A DNA stretch of 64,000 nt from NCBI GenBank assembly GCA_944384995.1, contig CALWVN010000008.1:1-64000 (forward strand), in the 5' to 3' direction. A program made the position numbers and the translations under genes. This document shows, piece by piece, positions 62,421-64,000 of the stretch. The DNA is from an uncultured Clostridia bacterium (GTDB lineage Bacteria > Bacillota > Clostridia > Oscillospirales > Acutalibacteraceae). The notes beneath the pieces are model-generated. The model was not told the DNA's origin. It saw only the letters and a list, made by a program, of their open reading frames with translations, and searched no databases. Numbering within the stretch: the first letter of the stretch is position 1; every line of letters starts with the position of its first letter.

Positions 62421-64000
62421 TCGGCCACGCCCCCGTCCGCATATTCGATGCGCGTAAGCTGCTCGCCCGTGCTTCGGTCAAACGCGGTCAGCGCCGTGCC
62501 GGAGAGCGTGTACAGGGTGTCGCCCGCATAGGTCACGCGCAAAATGGCGTGGGCGTATTCACCCTCAATGTCGGGCGAATACGACTCTGTAACGTGCAGC
62601 GTACCGTCCTCGACCGTAAACACGCAGACCCGGCTGGTGCCGAATGTAAAGGAGGCGCTGCTTTCGTATACGGGAAGGGCAAACGCCCCGTCGGGAAGTG
62701 CCAGATAGGCGCGGTGATCCGTGCGCGCCATGCTGTGGGAGTACAGCCGGTCGTCAAACACGACGGAGGAAAGCTCTTTTGGATTCTGTTTGTCGCTTAC
62801 GTCAAACAGCGTCACCTTCAGCCGCCCCGTCGCGCCGTTTTCGTTGCCGCTTTCGCCGATGCCGATCAGTAAGTTTTCCGCATACGGGTGCAGGTAATCC
62901 GAAAAGCCCGGAATCTTCAACTCGCCCGCGACTTCCGGGTCGGCGGGGTCGCTCAAATCCAAAATGAACAGCGGGTCGGTCTGGTAAAAGGTGACGATAT
63001 ACGCCATGTCGCTCAAAAATCGGATGGCATAGATGTCCTCGCCGGGCGCAAGCCCGCGCAATTCGCCGACGGTTTCGAGCGATTCGTTTAGGATCGTGAG
63101 GATGCTACCGTTCTCAGCGGTGGTGGCGATGCGGTAATAACCGCCGTAGGCGTCCATGGCGAATTGGTTGAGCAGCGTACCGTCGAGCTTCGTGCTGCCC
63201 TGATAGCGCACGCCGCCTTCCAGCGAAAAGACAAACAGGCGTGTGTCGGCAGCCGCGGGCGTAAAGGAAGCGATCTCGTCGCCCGTCTCGTTCGAGTAGG
63301 TGACCGCGTCCGTGTAATCTGGCGCGGCGACGAGCAGCGTATTCTCGGTGCAGTAAATATCCGTGCCGCTGCCGAGCACCGCTTTCATCTGTGCGTTTGT
63401 GCCGTCGGAAGCCGTGTCCAAAAGCGTGACTGTGAGATAGCTCTGCGACTCGGTGTTTGCCGTCAGGCATACCGTGTTCGCGGGGAAGCGCGTTTTTACG
63501 CCGTCTTTATAAAAGCAGGGCACGCTGGCGTTTCGCATGTCGTCGTTGTTTCTGTAAAGCGGCACGCTGTATTCCGTTACGAGCAGCAGCGTGTTTTCCG
63601 CCATGCGCGAAGAAATCAAGCTTCCGTCTACCGCATAGGTATAGCGGAGAACGGGCGCGGCGCGGTCTGTAATGTCATACACGGCGGCGGTCGTTTTTGT
63701 GCGCGCCGGGCCGACCGAGCCGTAGATCTCCAAGGTGCTGTCCGCCGGGGCATAGTCCGTCTCCGTGTACAGGACAGTGAGTGTGTCGCCTGTGACGAAC
63801 AGCTCTGTAATCACAGACGAACAGCCGGCAAAGTTGTCGGACGTTTGCGAACGGGGAACGTCGATATGCGCGACGGAATGCATCTGCGCCGCATCACGGA
63901 TGTCCACAATGTCTACATACCGCGCGGTTTCGCCTGTGTGAACGACATACAAATAAGAGCCGTCGTTTTTGAGGATGTCTCCCTCGTCCACGCCCTCGAC
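62417..64000 (-). CDS. Secreted beta-propeller-domain protein, partial (5' end outside the window)
   Basis: At least 528 residues are inside the window; the reading frame is open to the right edge, so signal peptide and start are missing. It contains VDEGDILKNDGSYLYVVHTG, the start pattern of the clostridial/archaeal C-terminal beta-propeller family, then repeated blades such as VDIVDIRDAAQMHSVAHIDVP, VYDITDRAAPVLRYTYAVDG, LFILDLSDPADPEVAGELKIPGFSDYLHPY and VTLFDVSDKQNPKELSSVVFDDRLYSHS. Likely extracellular; ligand unknown. Coupled to the next gene through an ATGA overlap. Confidence 0.8.
   Translation of the reverse strand, partial: VEGVDEGDILKNDGSYLYVVHTGETARYVDIVDIRDAAQMHSVAHIDVPRSQTSDNFAGCSSVITELFVTGDTLTVLYTETDYAPADSTLEIYGSVGPARTKTTAAVYDITDRAAPVLRYTYAVDGSLISSRMAENTLLLVTEYSVPLYRNNDDMRNASVPCFYKDGVKTRFPANTVCLTANTESQSYLTVTLLDTASDGTNAQMKAVLGSGTDIYCTENTLLVAAPDYTDAVTYSNETGDEIASFTPAAADTRLFVFSLEGGVRYQGSTKLDGTLLNQFAMDAYGGYYRIATTAENGSILTILNESLETVGELRGLAPGEDIYAIRFLSDMAYIVTFYQTDPLFILDLSDPADPEVAGELKIPGFSDYLHPYAENLLIGIGESGNENGATGRLKVTLFDVSDKQNPKELSSVVFDDRLYSHSMARTDHRAYLALPDGAFALPVYESSASFTFGTSRVCVFTVEDGTLHVTESYSPDIEGEYAHAILRVTYAGDTLYTLSGTALTAFDRSTGEQLTRIEYADGGVAE

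Overview
The window looks like chromosome from a gut-type clostridial Firmicute, probably of the Oscillospiraceae/Ruminococcaceae kind (inference). It is GC-rich. It has a classic Gram-positive rimP-nusA-rnpM-ylxQ-infB-rbfA-nrnA-truB-ribF operon, a T-box leader, a Gram-positive LexA box, PadR and YtrA-type GntR regulators, a dockerin-bearing secreted protein, and the NifU-like/GGGtGRT pair seen in many anaerobes. No tRNA, rRNA, phage, IS or CRISPR was recognised.

Layout. 1-290: hairpin repeats. 358-10536: a nine-gene secreted-protein locus, the most novel part of the window. It encodes a giant multidomain surface protein, seven tandem small paralogous exported proteins and a membrane-anchored protein. 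The last domain of the giant protein looks like the small proteins, which suggests a cell-surface fibre or coat. 11439-14305 (minus): YjdF-like membrane protein, GNAT, RlmD-type methyltransferase, tiny membrane protein. 14507-14840: an SOS-controlled small gene. 14925-16643: Fe-S scaffold plus GGGtGRT protein. 17440-19051: PadR plus HAAS-domain membrane protein. 19560-20561 (minus): L,D-transpeptidase. 20822-26847: complete pstSCAB-phoU-phoB-phoR phosphate operon, with a PstS whose two halves are swapped. 27224-32404: GNAT (minus), rlmB, a giant degenerate P-type-ATPase-like protein, MgtC. 32782-40739: a small gene, then the translation/RNA operon. 40793-46300: Fe-alcohol dehydrogenase, gltX, glnS, membrane protein. 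46395-49781 (minus): two-component system with a tiny membrane partner. 50000-52987 (minus): dockerin hydrolase and S1-domain protein. 53193-56563: membrane-tethered protein, HAD phosphatase, rarA. 56776-58733 (minus): GntR-ABC operon. 58938-61836 (minus): malQ-trpB2 behind a T-box (61865-62131). 62151-64000 (minus): small membrane protein and a beta-propeller protein cut by the window edge.

The spaces between these blocks hold a family of short hairpins that begin with GTAG, often as inverted pairs and surrounded by TTAGA-type short repeats. They resemble REP/BIME elements mobilised by RAYT transposases. One composite of about 250 bp occurs in inverted copies near 11.1 kb and 19.2 kb.

Regulation visible in sequence: Pho-box-like 11-bp repeats before pstS; a LexA box just downstream of a consensus promoter at 14.5 kb; palindromes overlapping the promoters of padR, gntR and the 49.8-kb response regulator; and a tRNA-sensing T-box before malQ-trpB2. 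All function calls come from reading motifs by eye; no database search was run.
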